Assembly (NCBI RefSeq): GCF_900545795.1
Contig: NZ_URAR01000005.1
Coordinates: 1 to 64,000 of the forward strand
Direction: 5' to 3'
DNA: 64,000 bases
From: an uncultured Veillonella sp.
GTDB lineage: Bacteria; Bacillota; Negativicutes; Veillonellales; Veillonellaceae
Of the stretch, positions 52,333 to 59,977 are shown piece after piece. Under the pieces are notes generated by a model. It was not told where the DNA came from. It was given only the letters and a program-made list of their open reading frames with translations, and made no database searches. The number at the start of each line of letters is the position of its first letter. Within the stretch, counting starts at the first letter, position 1. The translations under genes were made by a program, and so were the position numbers.

Positions 52333-52530
52333 TTATACTTTACGAACGTTAGTCGCTTGAGGTCCACGTTCGCCATCTTTAATTTCAAATTCAACTTCTT
52401 GCCCTTCATTTAGGGATTTGAAGCCATCTTCTTCGATAGCTGTGTAATGTACGAATACATCATCACCGTTTTCGCGTTCAATAAAACCAAAACCTTTTTC
52501 TGCACTAAACCATTTAACTTTACCAAGCAT
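52333..52530 (-). CDS. csp: Cold-shock protein (CspA family)
   Basis: The 65-residue single cold-shock domain has RNP1 KGFGFIE and RNP2 VFVHYTA, plus VKWFSAEKG at the start. It binds single-stranded RNA and DNA and acts as an RNA chaperone. AGGAGG lies upstream of the ATG. A likely promoter TTGTAT-17-TACCAT lies about 60-90 bases upstream, and the leader contains a hairpin AGAGTA/TACTCT. Confidence 0.97.
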   Translation of the reverse strand: MLGKVKWFSAEKGFGFIERENGDDVFVHYTAIEEDGFKSLNEGQEVEFEIKDGERGPQATNVRKV

Positions 52531-53016
52531 AACAAAATCCTCCTAAAAAATCCTTGCTTAGAGTACTCAAATACTCTTTGCTTATGGTAGCATAGAGCGA
52601 ATTAAAATACAAGGATAATTAAAGTCATATGCAATAATAGTATATTGTAAACTTTTTCTTACACCATTATGCAAAAATAAACATATTGTTAAAATTATAA
52701 AATATTTTAGAAAAATTACCTGACAAACAAGTATTTATAAGCATCTTTTTTTATTTTTGAATATTATAATGTAAATTCAAGGCTTTTCATAGTTTTATAT
52801 TTATGAATATAGAATCAAGATTTCATCATTACTTTTAGGTATACCGTATTATAACAAAAAGGTTAACAATCTATCAAGATTGTTAACCTTTTATAACTTT
52901 AAAAATTTATAATTATAAATTTTTGCTAAAAGTAAATCGTATTATCAGTGATATCAAACTATTCTCATCAGAAACATCTAACTATGTAAGCAGTTTAATT
53001 ACGCTACTGCCATTGA
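52531..53016. promoter_or_regulatory. Spacer with csp promoter and a strong terminator
   Basis: Near the csp end, TTGTAT and TACCAT with a 17-base spacer lie on the minus strand (about 52587-52615). At 52857-52892, AAAAGGTTAACAATCT pairs perfectly over 16 bp with AGATTGTTAACCTTTT around an ATCA loop and is followed by T-rich sequence in the minus direction; it probably terminates the ABC transporter operon ending at 53017. The middle part is AT-rich with no gene. Confidence 0.65.
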
Positions 53017-53736
53017 TTATAAAATCTTAGACAAGAATAATTTCGTACGTTCATTTTGAGGATTATCAAAAACTTGTTCCGGTGTGCCATCTTCTAAGAT
53101 TTCCCCACCATCAACAAAGAGTACACGGTCAGCCACTTCTTTAGCAAATTTCATTTCATGAGTTACCACAACCATTGTCATACCATCGCCAGCTAGACTT
53201 TTCATAACATCTAGTACTTCGCGAACCATTTCTGGATCAAGCGCTGATGTCGGCTCGTCAAAAAGCATTACTTTTGGTTTCATAGCTAAAGAACGAGCAA
53301 TAGCTACACGCTGTTGTTGACCACCAGATAATTGTTCTGGAAAGGAAGTCGCTTTATCATCTAAGCCTACGCGTTTTAACAATTCATGAGCAATTACTTC
53401 GGCTTCTTTTTTGCTCATTTTACGAATTTTTTGAGGAGCTAAGGTAATATTATCTAACACGCTCATATGCGGAAATAGATTAAAACGTTGGAATACCATC
53501 CCCACTTCAGCGCGAACTTTATTAATATTTTTCTTATCGCTTAAGTCCATGCCATCTACAATAACTTTACCGCTAGTAGGCTCTTCTAAATAGTTCATGC
53601 AGCGAAGTACAGTACTTTTACCAGATCCGGAAGGCCCAATAATTACTACTACTTCACCAGCATTGACCGTTAAGTCGATACCTTTTAATACGTGAAGAGC
53701 ACCAAAGCTTTTATGCACATCTATCATCTGAATCAT
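53017..53736 (-). CDS. Polar amino-acid ABC transporter ATP-binding protein
   Basis: The 239-residue ATPase has GPSGSGKST, FQRFNLFPHMSVLDNI, LSGGQQQRVAIARSL, MLFDEPTSALDPE and VTHEMKFA, the typical GlnQ/HisP class. The substrate is not determined by the ATPase. Its start overlaps the permease stop by 4 bases. Confidence 0.95.
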   Translation of the reverse strand: MIQMIDVHKSFGALHVLKGIDLTVNAGEVVVIIGPSGSGKSTVLRCMNYLEEPTSGKVIVDGMDLSDKKNINKVRAEVGMVFQRFNLFPHMSVLDNITLAPQKIRKMSKKEAEVIAHELLKRVGLDDKATSFPEQLSGGQQQRVAIARSLAMKPKVMLFDEPTSALDPEMVREVLDVMKSLAGDGMTMVVVTHEMKFAKEVADRVLFVDGGEILEDGTPEQVFDNPQNERTKLFLSKIL

Positions 53737-54386
53737 TTAATTTTATATCTCCTTTCAAGGTAAGCAACCAATTGAGAAATACTCAAAGTCATTACTAAGT
53801 AAATTAAAGCAACGGCGGACCATATTTCAAAGGATCCATAGGTTCTTGCAATAATTAATTGACCACGGCGAGTTAATTCTTCAAAGCCGATTACAGATAC
53901 TAAAGACGTATCTTTCATCATAGCGATAAACTCATTACCAAGAGGAGGAATGATAGCTTTAAAAGCTTGCGGCATAATGATATAACGCATAGTTTGTGCC
54001 CAAGTTAAGCCCAAGGAACGACCAGCTTCCATTTGCCCTTTATCAATAGATTGAATGCCAGCACGGAAGATTTCAGATACATACGCACCGGAGTTAATAC
54101 TACAAGCTGTAACAGCAGCTATGTAAGGATTAATTGGTTGATGTAGCAATTTTGGCAAGGCAAAATAAATCATGAAGATTTGAACAAGCAATGGCGTGCC
54201 GCGGAATAATTCTACATAGCATTTTACTAATATGCGCACAATCTTAAAGCGAGATAAGCGCGCCAAAGAAGCAAACATACCAATAATAAAACCACAGCCC
54301 ACGCTCATGGCTGTAATTTGAATTGTAATCCCTGCACCGGCTAGGAGCAAAGGAAAATTATCCCAAATTAAACTCCAATCAAACAT
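53733..54386 (-). CDS. Polar amino-acid ABC transporter permease
   Basis: The 217-residue HisM/GlnP-type permease has ITIQITAMSVGCGFIIG, ELFRGTPLLVQIF and the EAA loop EAGRSLGLTWAQTMRYIIMPQAFKAIIPPLGNEFIAMMKDTSLVSVIG. It makes the membrane channel with the ATPase at 53017, and receives substrate from one or both binding proteins encoded upstream. A 175-base gap separates it from the aminotransferase gene. Confidence 0.95.
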   Translation of the reverse strand: MFDWSLIWDNFPLLLAGAGITIQITAMSVGCGFIIGMFASLARLSRFKIVRILVKCYVELFRGTPLLVQIFMIYFALPKLLHQPINPYIAAVTACSINSGAYVSEIFRAGIQSIDKGQMEAGRSLGLTWAQTMRYIIMPQAFKAIIPPLGNEFIAMMKDTSLVSVIGFEELTRRGQLIIARTYGSFEIWSAVALIYLVMTLSISQLVAYLERRYKIK

Positions 54387-54561
54387 CTTAAAATCCTTTC
54401 TTTACACAACTACTGAAATGCTCTAATACATTTAAAAGTGAATGCAATATTATACAATGAATTATATTGCCTGTAAAAACCTCTTAAAAGTAGCTAAAAT
54501 ACATATTATGTTAAAAACATTTACAACACATTATAGTTGTATCATTATACATTGTCAATAG

Positions 54562-55749
54562 TTATTTAATCATCTTTTTATACGCCTTAGCTAAACGCTG
54601 TACGGCTTCTACTATTTGGGCTTCTTTAACCCCTGAAAAATTTACACGTATATATGATTTATTATGCATTCCTACTAAAAATGGTGAACCTGGAATAACT
54701 AATACTTTTTCAGCTAAGGCTGCTTCAAAAAATTCCATATCATTAATTCCTTCTGGCAAAGCTAGCCACAAGAAAAAGCCACCTTCTGGACTTTGGAATG
54801 TAAATTCAGGCAATTGCGCTTTTAGTTCTTTAATCAAAGTATCCATACGACTTTTATACATCTTACACATAGACTGCACATGGCCTTTATAATCATATTC
54901 TGCCATATAGGTAGCGGCAATTACATGGTCTGGAATACTACTGTGAATATCGCTCTGTTCTTTAACTAAGCTGAGCATATCCACTACCGCTTTTTTCCCT
55001 GCTAGCCAACCTAAACGAAGACCAGGACTCAAAGTTTTTGACAAGCTTCCCATAAAAATGACTTGTCCCTTTGTATCATACGATGCTAACGCCTTATATG
55101 GTTCGTGCATATAGGACAATTCACCATAAGGATTATCTTCAAACACAACCACATTATATTGACTAATTAAATTCATAAATGCTGCTCGTCGCGCTTCTGA
55201 CCAGCATAGGCCAGTTGGATTCTGAAAATCAGGAATTACGTAAATAGCCTTGATACTCGCATCAGATTGTAACGCCTCTTCCAGTTCTCCTAAGTCCATG
55301 CCAAATTCATCACAGCTGATACCAATGACATTAGCTCCTGAAAAGCGCAGCACATTCTGTGCATCTATAAAAGTAGGATCTTCTACGAGTACTGTATCAC
55401 CTGGTTCTAAAAACAACTTTGTTACTAATTCTAAAGATTGCATAGAACCAGTAGTTACCTGTATAGCATCTACCTTATAATTTAAGCCATATTGCTCCAT
55501 TAAATGACTCAATTGCTCTCTTAAGCCCACGTAGCCCAATACAGCACCATATTGTAAAATATCTTGCCCTTGTTCTTGCAATACTTTTTGAGCCACTTCA
55601 CTCAATTCCATAGCAGGAAACGCTGTTTTATCAGGACAGCCTTCACCTAAGGAAATAATATCTTCACCTTTAACTTTTTCTTTTAAAGCCCCTATTACTG
55701 ATCGCTCAATGGACTTGGCACGTTGTGCATATAAAGAGTCTAATGACAT
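54562..55749 (-). CDS. PLP-dependent aminotransferase (Aro8/class I-II)
   Basis: The 395-residue fold-type I enzyme has ISLGEGCPDKTAFP near the start, VTTGSMQSLELVTKLFLEPGD, IYVIPDFQNPTGLCWSEARR, VFEDNPYGELSYM and the PLP lysine in GSLSKTLSPGLRLGW. It is the aminotransferase domain without the MocR DNA-binding part. Relatives act on aromatic, aminoadipate or branched-chain substrates. It is set between two binding-protein genes and their permease, so it likely acts on the imported amino acid. A paralogue lies at the right edge of the window (63281). Confidence 0.92.
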   Translation of the reverse strand: MSLDSLYAQRAKSIERSVIGALKEKVKGEDIISLGEGCPDKTAFPAMELSEVAQKVLQEQGQDILQYGAVLGYVGLREQLSHLMEQYGLNYKVDAIQVTTGSMQSLELVTKLFLEPGDTVLVEDPTFIDAQNVLRFSGANVIGISCDEFGMDLGELEEALQSDASIKAIYVIPDFQNPTGLCWSEARRAAFMNLISQYNVVVFEDNPYGELSYMHEPYKALASYDTKGQVIFMGSLSKTLSPGLRLGWLAGKKAVVDMLSLVKEQSDIHSSIPDHVIAATYMAEYDYKGHVQSMCKMYKSRMDTLIKELKAQLPEFTFQSPEGGFFLWLALPEGINDMEFFEAALAEKVLVIPGSPFLVGMHNKSYIRVNFSGVKEAQIVEAVQRLAKAYKKMIK

Positions 55750-55766
55750 AATCTTCCTACCTTTAC

Positions 55767-56528
55767 TTATTTAATATCGCCAAACCATTTCTGTTGAAGT
55801 TTGTCGTATTCACCATTTTCTTTTAATTTCTTAAGCGCTGCATTCATTTGATCAAGCAATTCTTTTTTATCCTTGCTTACACCAATACCTAAGAAATGCT
55901 CTTGTAAGCCTACTGGTACGATTTTAAGATTATTCATACCTAATTTTTTAATATAGTACTTAGCTACTGGTTCATCAAGCATAACAATTTGAACTTGGCC
56001 ATTAGATAAATCCTCTAACATATTAGGAATGGCATCAAATTCTTTAACAGTAGTGCCAGGTTTTTCTTTAGATAGCATAGCCCCTGTTGTACCAATTTGA
56101 GCGGCTACAGTTTTACCAGCTATATCAGCTTCACTATTTACATTTGTTTCGTCGCCTCTCACAACCATAACTAAATCTACTTGATAGTATGGCTCTGTAA
56201 AGTCGATTTTAGCCTTTCTCGCATCAGTAATAACCATACCCGAAGCAATCGCATCAATTTGACCACTTTGTAAGGCTGGAATTAAAGCATCAAAGCCCAT
56301 GCTAACAAATTTAGCTTCATATCCCATTTCCTTTGCGATAGCTTGACTTAAATCAACATCAAAGCCTTTATAAGAATCTCCTTCAGAAAACTCAAAAGGT
56401 GGGTAGGTTGTTTCTGCCGCAAAGGTAAGAACCTTTTTATCGCTGCTTGTATCGCTTCCACAGCCGGCGACTAAACCCATAATAACTAATGCAGAACTTA
56501 CAATTGCTAAACTTTTTTTCCAATTCAT
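55767..56528 (-). CDS. Amino-acid ABC transporter substrate-binding lipoprotein (1)
   Basis: The 253-residue type II periplasmic-binding-protein-like lipoprotein has the lipobox VAGCG after LAIVSSALVIMGL. The body follows the polar amino-acid pattern: FAAETTYPPFEFSEGDSYKGFDVDLSQAIAKEMG, FDALIPALQSGQIDAIASGMVITDARK and FTEPYYQVDLVMVV. Arginine in ITDAR is the usual contact for the ligand carboxylate. It lies 18 bases upstream of the aminotransferase. Confidence 0.93.
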   Translation of the reverse strand: MNWKKSLAIVSSALVIMGLVAGCGSDTSSDKKVLTFAAETTYPPFEFSEGDSYKGFDVDLSQAIAKEMGYEAKFVSMGFDALIPALQSGQIDAIASGMVITDARKAKIDFTEPYYQVDLVMVVRGDETNVNSEADIAGKTVAAQIGTTGAMLSKEKPGTTVKEFDAIPNMLEDLSNGQVQIVMLDEPVAKYYIKKLGMNNLKIVPVGLQEHFLGIGVSKDKKELLDQMNAALKKLKENGEYDKLQQKWFGDIK

Positions 56529-56613
56529 CTTAAATTTCTCCTTTTAATTAACTAAGAAAACTAGTACTACTCGTCAGATAACCAATAGTACTAGTCTCTA
56601 TTATATCCTTTTA

Positions 56614-57435
56614 TCAGGTCCCTGCCCATTCAATTGGCATATCTGCAGGGGCATCTGTTTTAAACCATTTTTGGTAAATTGCATTTAATTCACCATTTTT
56701 CTTCATTTCTTCTAAAGCTTTGTTTACTTCACTTTGTAACTCTTTATTATCTTTTGCTACTGCAAAGCCAAAGTATTTCTTCGTATTTGGATATGAGATA
56801 ACTTTAATATTTGCATCAGGATGTTTCGTTGCATAATATTGCGCTACTGGTAAATCCAATACGGATGCATCAACAGCACCATTACTTAATTCTAATAAAG
56901 CTTCACTGCTGTGGTCAAATTGCTTTAATGTAGCACCTTCAATTTTTGCTGCTAAATCAGCACCTGTTGTATCCATTTGAACGGAAATATTTTTTCCTTC
57001 TAAATCTTTTAAATCCTTAATTGGAGAATCTGCTTTTACTACAACGCCCATAGCTGATTCATAATATGGTTCAGAGAATAATACCTTTTCAGCTCTCGCT
57101 TTAGTAATCGTCATCCCTGAAGCAGCTAAATCAATATCTTTATTGCCTAAACTAGGAATTAAAGAATCAAAGGCTACATTTTTAAATTCTACTTCCGCAT
57201 TCATATGTTTAGCCACGGCTTGGATTAATTCGATATCAAAACCAGCTAAGGATTTAGATTGATCATCAGTAAACTCAAATGGTATAAATGTAGGATTCGT
57301 ACCTACATGAATAATTTTCTTACCATTTTGTGCAGTGGCTTGTTTATTATCATCGCCACAACCGGCCAATACAGCACCCATTGCTAATACAGCGAGACCT
57401 GCAAAAATAAATTTCTTAACTTTCTTGGAAATCAT
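56614..57435 (-). CDS. Amino-acid ABC transporter substrate-binding lipoprotein (2)
   Basis: The 273-residue lipoprotein (lipobox LAGCG) is a paralogue of the next gene, with NPTFIPFEFTDDQSKSLAGFDIELIQAVAKHM, FDSLIPSLGNKDIDLAASGMTITKAR and FSEPYYESAMGVVV. It is the first gene of the operon. Two different binding proteins feeding one permease would widen the substrate range. The gap to the next gene is 85 bases. ATG 57435 is chosen for its AGAGGAAGAG site. Confidence 0.92.
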   Translation of the reverse strand: MISKKVKKFIFAGLAVLAMGAVLAGCGDDNKQATAQNGKKIIHVGTNPTFIPFEFTDDQSKSLAGFDIELIQAVAKHMNAEVEFKNVAFDSLIPSLGNKDIDLAASGMTITKARAEKVLFSEPYYESAMGVVVKADSPIKDLKDLEGKNISVQMDTTGADLAAKIEGATLKQFDHSSEALLELSNGAVDASVLDLPVAQYYATKHPDANIKVISYPNTKKYFGFAVAKDNKELQSEVNKALEEMKKNGELNAIYQKWFKTDAPADMPIEWAGT

Positions 57436-57581
57436 ACAAACTCTTCCTCTCTTCTTGCTCAAAACTTACTGCTTTCATACTCCCCTTTGCTGTCAATCAC
57501 TAAGTTCTATATGTATATAATTACTTTGCTTTATAAATAAGTCTAAGCATTTATGTGTGACTTACTGATTAACATGTTGTA

Positions 57582-57610
57582 ATTATACATAATGATGTAT
57601 ATCTAGTCAA
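57582..57610 (-). promoter_or_regulatory. Promoter of the amino-acid ABC operon
   Basis: TTGACT (57605-57610) and TATAAT (57582-57587) are 17 bases apart on the minus strand, about 150 bases upstream of the first start codon. Upstream of the -35 box, AT-rich TGCATAAA/TTTATGTA-like strings resemble half-sites for a regulator such as ArgR, but the match is too weak to call. Confidence 0.8.
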
Positions 57611-57753
57611 TAGCATTTTGCATAAATTTTTATAATTTTATGTATAATAATTCCTAGCCACATTTAAACTCCCTATTTAATCGCATTTTATGCATAACTA
57701 TGGACTAATATTTATGAGTATTTAGGTTTAAAACTTTCTCTGTATAGGCAAAT

Positions 57754-57804
57754 AAAAAAAGGGCTGTAACTAAATAAGACTTATGTCTCATTTGGTTACA
57801 GCCC
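57754..57804 (-). terminator. Terminator of the structured RNA
   Basis: GGGCTGTAAC (57761-57770) and GTTACAGCCC (57795-57804) form the outer stem, which continues almost without break through AAAT/ATTT and AGAC/GTCT to a 4-base loop. T7 follows in the minus direction. Confidence 0.95.
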
Positions 57805-58006
57805 AAATACGGCTGACCTGGTCTTTGCCCCCACACTCGCCTGCTGGAAGGTTCGCTCCTAAGTCCTCTGACTCCCCACTACTACTTCTCTCGAATTTTT
57901 CGGCAGGTCTTACATCTAAGCCGCACCATGCTCATAATTACTTTGAATTACTTACGTGGATCGTTTTGCCTGCGACTGGCCTCGACTTTCAACCACAGAC
58001 CCGTAC
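57754..58006 (-). ncRNA. Independent structured RNA of about 250 nt, family not assigned
   Basis: A minus-strand transcription unit is framed by a good promoter (TAGACA-17-TATAAT at 58013-58041) and a strong terminator (57754-57804). The body has TACGG at its 5' end (58001-58005) that pairs with CCGTA at its 3' end (57808-57812), giving a closed domain of 198 nt. Inside are candidate helices GGTCT/AGACC, CTTA-GATG-TAAG and AGTC-AGAG-GACT and purine-rich strands such as GTAGTAGTGGGGAGTCAGAG. GC content is well above the flanks and no ribosome binding site or frame is credible. Size and layout fit a raiA-motif RNA or an unusual 6S RNA; I could not match signature sequences of SRP RNA, tmRNA, RNase P or cobalamin riboswitches. 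Confidence 0.75.
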
Positions 58007-58012
58007 CTAGTG

Positions 58013-58041
58013 ATTATATGAAATGAAAATGACTTTGTCTA
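58013..58041 (-). promoter_or_regulatory. Promoter of the structured RNA
   Basis: TAGACA (58036-58041) and TATAAT (58013-58018) are separated by 17 bases on the minus strand. The expected start, about 7 bases downstream, coincides with the first base of the closing stem of the RNA. Confidence 0.8.
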
Positions 58042-58269
58042 TAGCAAAATGGTATTGTAACTTTTATTTTTTCCCTTGATACTTTTATACACTAAAGTAT
58101 TTTACTTCATAGACTCCCATAGAGATGGTGTTCTCACTTTCCCTCTCAAAATCATTGCATTTTATTTATACATATATAGCAATTATAGGGTATACCCTTT
58201 TCTCGTATTATATTGTATAATAGCTATACTTGTAAGGTGAGAAAATAAATTAGGGAAGGATTTTTTATT

Positions 58270-58872
58270 ATGTTTATGTTATCTTTAATGCAGCCATCAG
58301 GCTTATACGAATTAGAAAAGGACAGCTTAGAAGCCATCAGTGCTCAGCTCCTGCAAATGATTCGTATGAAAAGCTATGAATTGTATAAGCATTCGCTCAA
58401 TGTGGCTAACTACTCTGTTAGTATAGCTGCCAAACTTGGCTTGCCAGCCAACGAAATAATACAAATTAAACATGGCGCATTATTGCATGACGTAGGATTA
58501 ATTACATTATCCTCTGCTACATTAAAAAAAGCACCTTTCTTAACACGTCAGGAATTATCGCGTTATCGTTTACACCCAACAAACGGGGTGAACATGATTG
58601 AAAACTACTCCTGCTGCCAACCTATTATTCCCATGATTTTACACCATCATGAACGCTGGGATGGTACAGGTTTTCCAAAGCATTTAGTAGGTAGCAATAT
58701 TCCTTTAGGGGCAAGAATCATCGGTATTGCCGATTACTACGATTCAGCCATTAATCCATCAACAGAATCTTGGTCTAAAAGCAAAAAAACGGCGAAACAA
58801 GAACTCTTTAGTGGATCAAATCTCCTATTTGACCCAGATATTGTAAAAGCCTTTATTGAAATTATCGGTTAA
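58270..58872 (+). CDS. HD-GYP-like domain protein (GFP variant)
   Basis: The 200-residue protein has the HD motif in GALLHDVGLI, then LHPTNGVNMIE, ILHHHERWDGTGFP, GSNIPLGARIIGIADYYD. This is the order of HD-GYP phosphodiesterases that degrade cyclic di-GMP, but the family GYP motif reads GFP, and there is no receiver or sensor domain. Metal ligands H, HD, H, HH and D look intact. The start has GGGAAGGA some distance upstream; ATG at 58276 is an alternative. It is a single gene with its own terminator. Confidence 0.85.
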   Translation: MFMLSLMQPSGLYELEKDSLEAISAQLLQMIRMKSYELYKHSLNVANYSVSIAAKLGLPANEIIQIKHGALLHDVGLITLSSATLKKAPFLTRQELSRYRLHPTNGVNMIENYSCCQPIIPMILHHHERWDGTGFPKHLVGSNIPLGARIIGIADYYDSAINPSTESWSKSKKTAKQELFSGSNLLFDPDIVKAFIEIIG

Positions 58873-58894
58873 ATTTCCCTTCCTATAAAATATA

Positions 58895-58940
58895 AGCTGT
58901 AAGAAATTGAGTCATTCTTAATTTCTTACAGCTATTTTTT
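58895..58940 (+). terminator. Terminator of the HD-GYP-like gene
   Basis: AGCTGTAAGAAATT (58895-58908) pairs perfectly over 14 bp with AATTTCTTACAGCT (58920-58933), followed by AT6. Confidence 0.95.
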
Positions 58941-58950
58941 ATGCCTTTTA

Positions 58951-58992
58951 CTGCATTATATTTTCTGCGTTATATTTTCTGCGTTATATTTT
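58951..58992. repeat. Three tandem copies of a 14-bp unit
   Basis: CTGC(A/G)TTATATTTT is repeated at 58951-58964, 58965-58978 and 58979-58992; the first copy differs at one base. It lies between the HD-GYP terminator and the 3' end of comF. Confidence 0.9.
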
Positions 58993-59061
58993 CTACTTTA
59001 TTTTTACTATTTCTTTTTTGTACTTATTATCTCTTTTTAAACTTATTTTTAAGACTGTTCC

Positions 59062-59871
59062 TTATGCACTATGTCCCCCTGTTATGGCTAGACCATGAAC
59101 ACTGGCACAACCTCCCTCGTCTTTTAACACTTTAGCCGCCGCTTCTAAAGTAGCACCAGTAGTATAAATATCATCAACTAGTAACACCTTTTTATTTCTT
59201 AATATATTTTGCTTTTTTATTGATAATTTCAGAGAAAAGGCCTTTTCAATATTTGCCTGCCGTTCAACCCTACCAAGGGCATACATTTTCTTTGTACTAT
59301 CCGCCTTTTGTAAGCAATCTAACCATTGCAGATTCATATCATTATCAATGCTTATGTTTCCCTGCGCTGTAGTCCAGGACTTAAAAATAATATCTACTTG
59401 ATTGTATCCACGCTCTAGGATTTTCTTAGGACTTACAGGAATGGGAATGACATAATCATAGGTATTTGAAGTATATTGTCTATCCCCTTTTGCCAGGGCA
59501 ATAGAAAACGATAATAAAAAAGGAGCCAGCCATTGGCTGCGCTCCGGTTTTTTATTAAATTTAATATCTCGAATTAACTCTTTAACACCATTATCATAGT
59601 CACTAAGTACATAGATTAGCTCTAGCGAGGAAGCTTTCGTTAATTTAATCTGCTTCATATGAAATTCGCTTTTAAAACAAGCCTCACACCATTCGCCTTC
59701 ATGCCACACCGCTTGGCCACAATGAGGGCAATGTGGCGGATATAATAGAGATATAATACCTTTCTTTAATCCTTTTAAGAGCCAATCTAGTCGCCCAGAT
59801 TGTACTGCGCTTCCCTCTACAAAGTCATGCCCTACAGTATTATGTAATACTTTATTTGACATATGCTTCAT
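59062..59871 (-). CDS. comF: ComF family phosphoribosyltransferase-like protein
   Basis: The 269-residue protein has a zinc ribbon with CPHCGQAVW...WCEAC near residues 45-65 and a C-terminal PRTase domain with VIPIPVSPKKILERGYNQ and the PRPP motif VLLVDDIYTTGATLE. ComF helps single-stranded DNA handling in natural transformation. ATG 59871 is preferred because GGGAGGT lies eight bases upstream. It follows recD2 by about 100 bases. Confidence 0.93.
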   Translation of the reverse strand: MKHMSNKVLHNTVGHDFVEGSAVQSGRLDWLLKGLKKGIISLLYPPHCPHCGQAVWHEGEWCEACFKSEFHMKQIKLTKASSLELIYVLSDYDNGVKELIRDIKFNKKPERSQWLAPFLLSFSIALAKGDRQYTSNTYDYVIPIPVSPKKILERGYNQVDIIFKSWTTAQGNISIDNDMNLQWLDCLQKADSTKKMYALGRVERQANIEKAFSLKLSIKKQNILRNKKVLLVDDIYTTGATLEAAAKVLKDEGGCASVHGLAITGGHSA

Positions 59872-59977
59872 ATACAACTACCTCCCTAATAGTCTATCTA
59901 TGTTATAAGTTAAAGGTTAATTGTTTCAGCCTTAATCTTAGATGTTTATGTTTAATACTTAACACAAAATACTAAAA

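Noticed and set aside
57582..57660. ArgR-type operator near the amino-acid ABC promoter
   Set aside because: The TGCATAAA-like strings are too degenerate in such AT-rich DNA to separate from chance.
57754..58006. SRP RNA, because the 3' part contains ACCAGGTCAG as in the SRP core
   Set aside because: The rest of the SRP signature (GGAA tetraloop and the AGCAGCC strand) is missing, so the resemblance is probably chance.
57783..58010. 75-codon plus-strand open frame across the structured RNA
   Set aside because: No ribosome binding site; it lies antisense to the promoter-terminator unit read on the minus strand.
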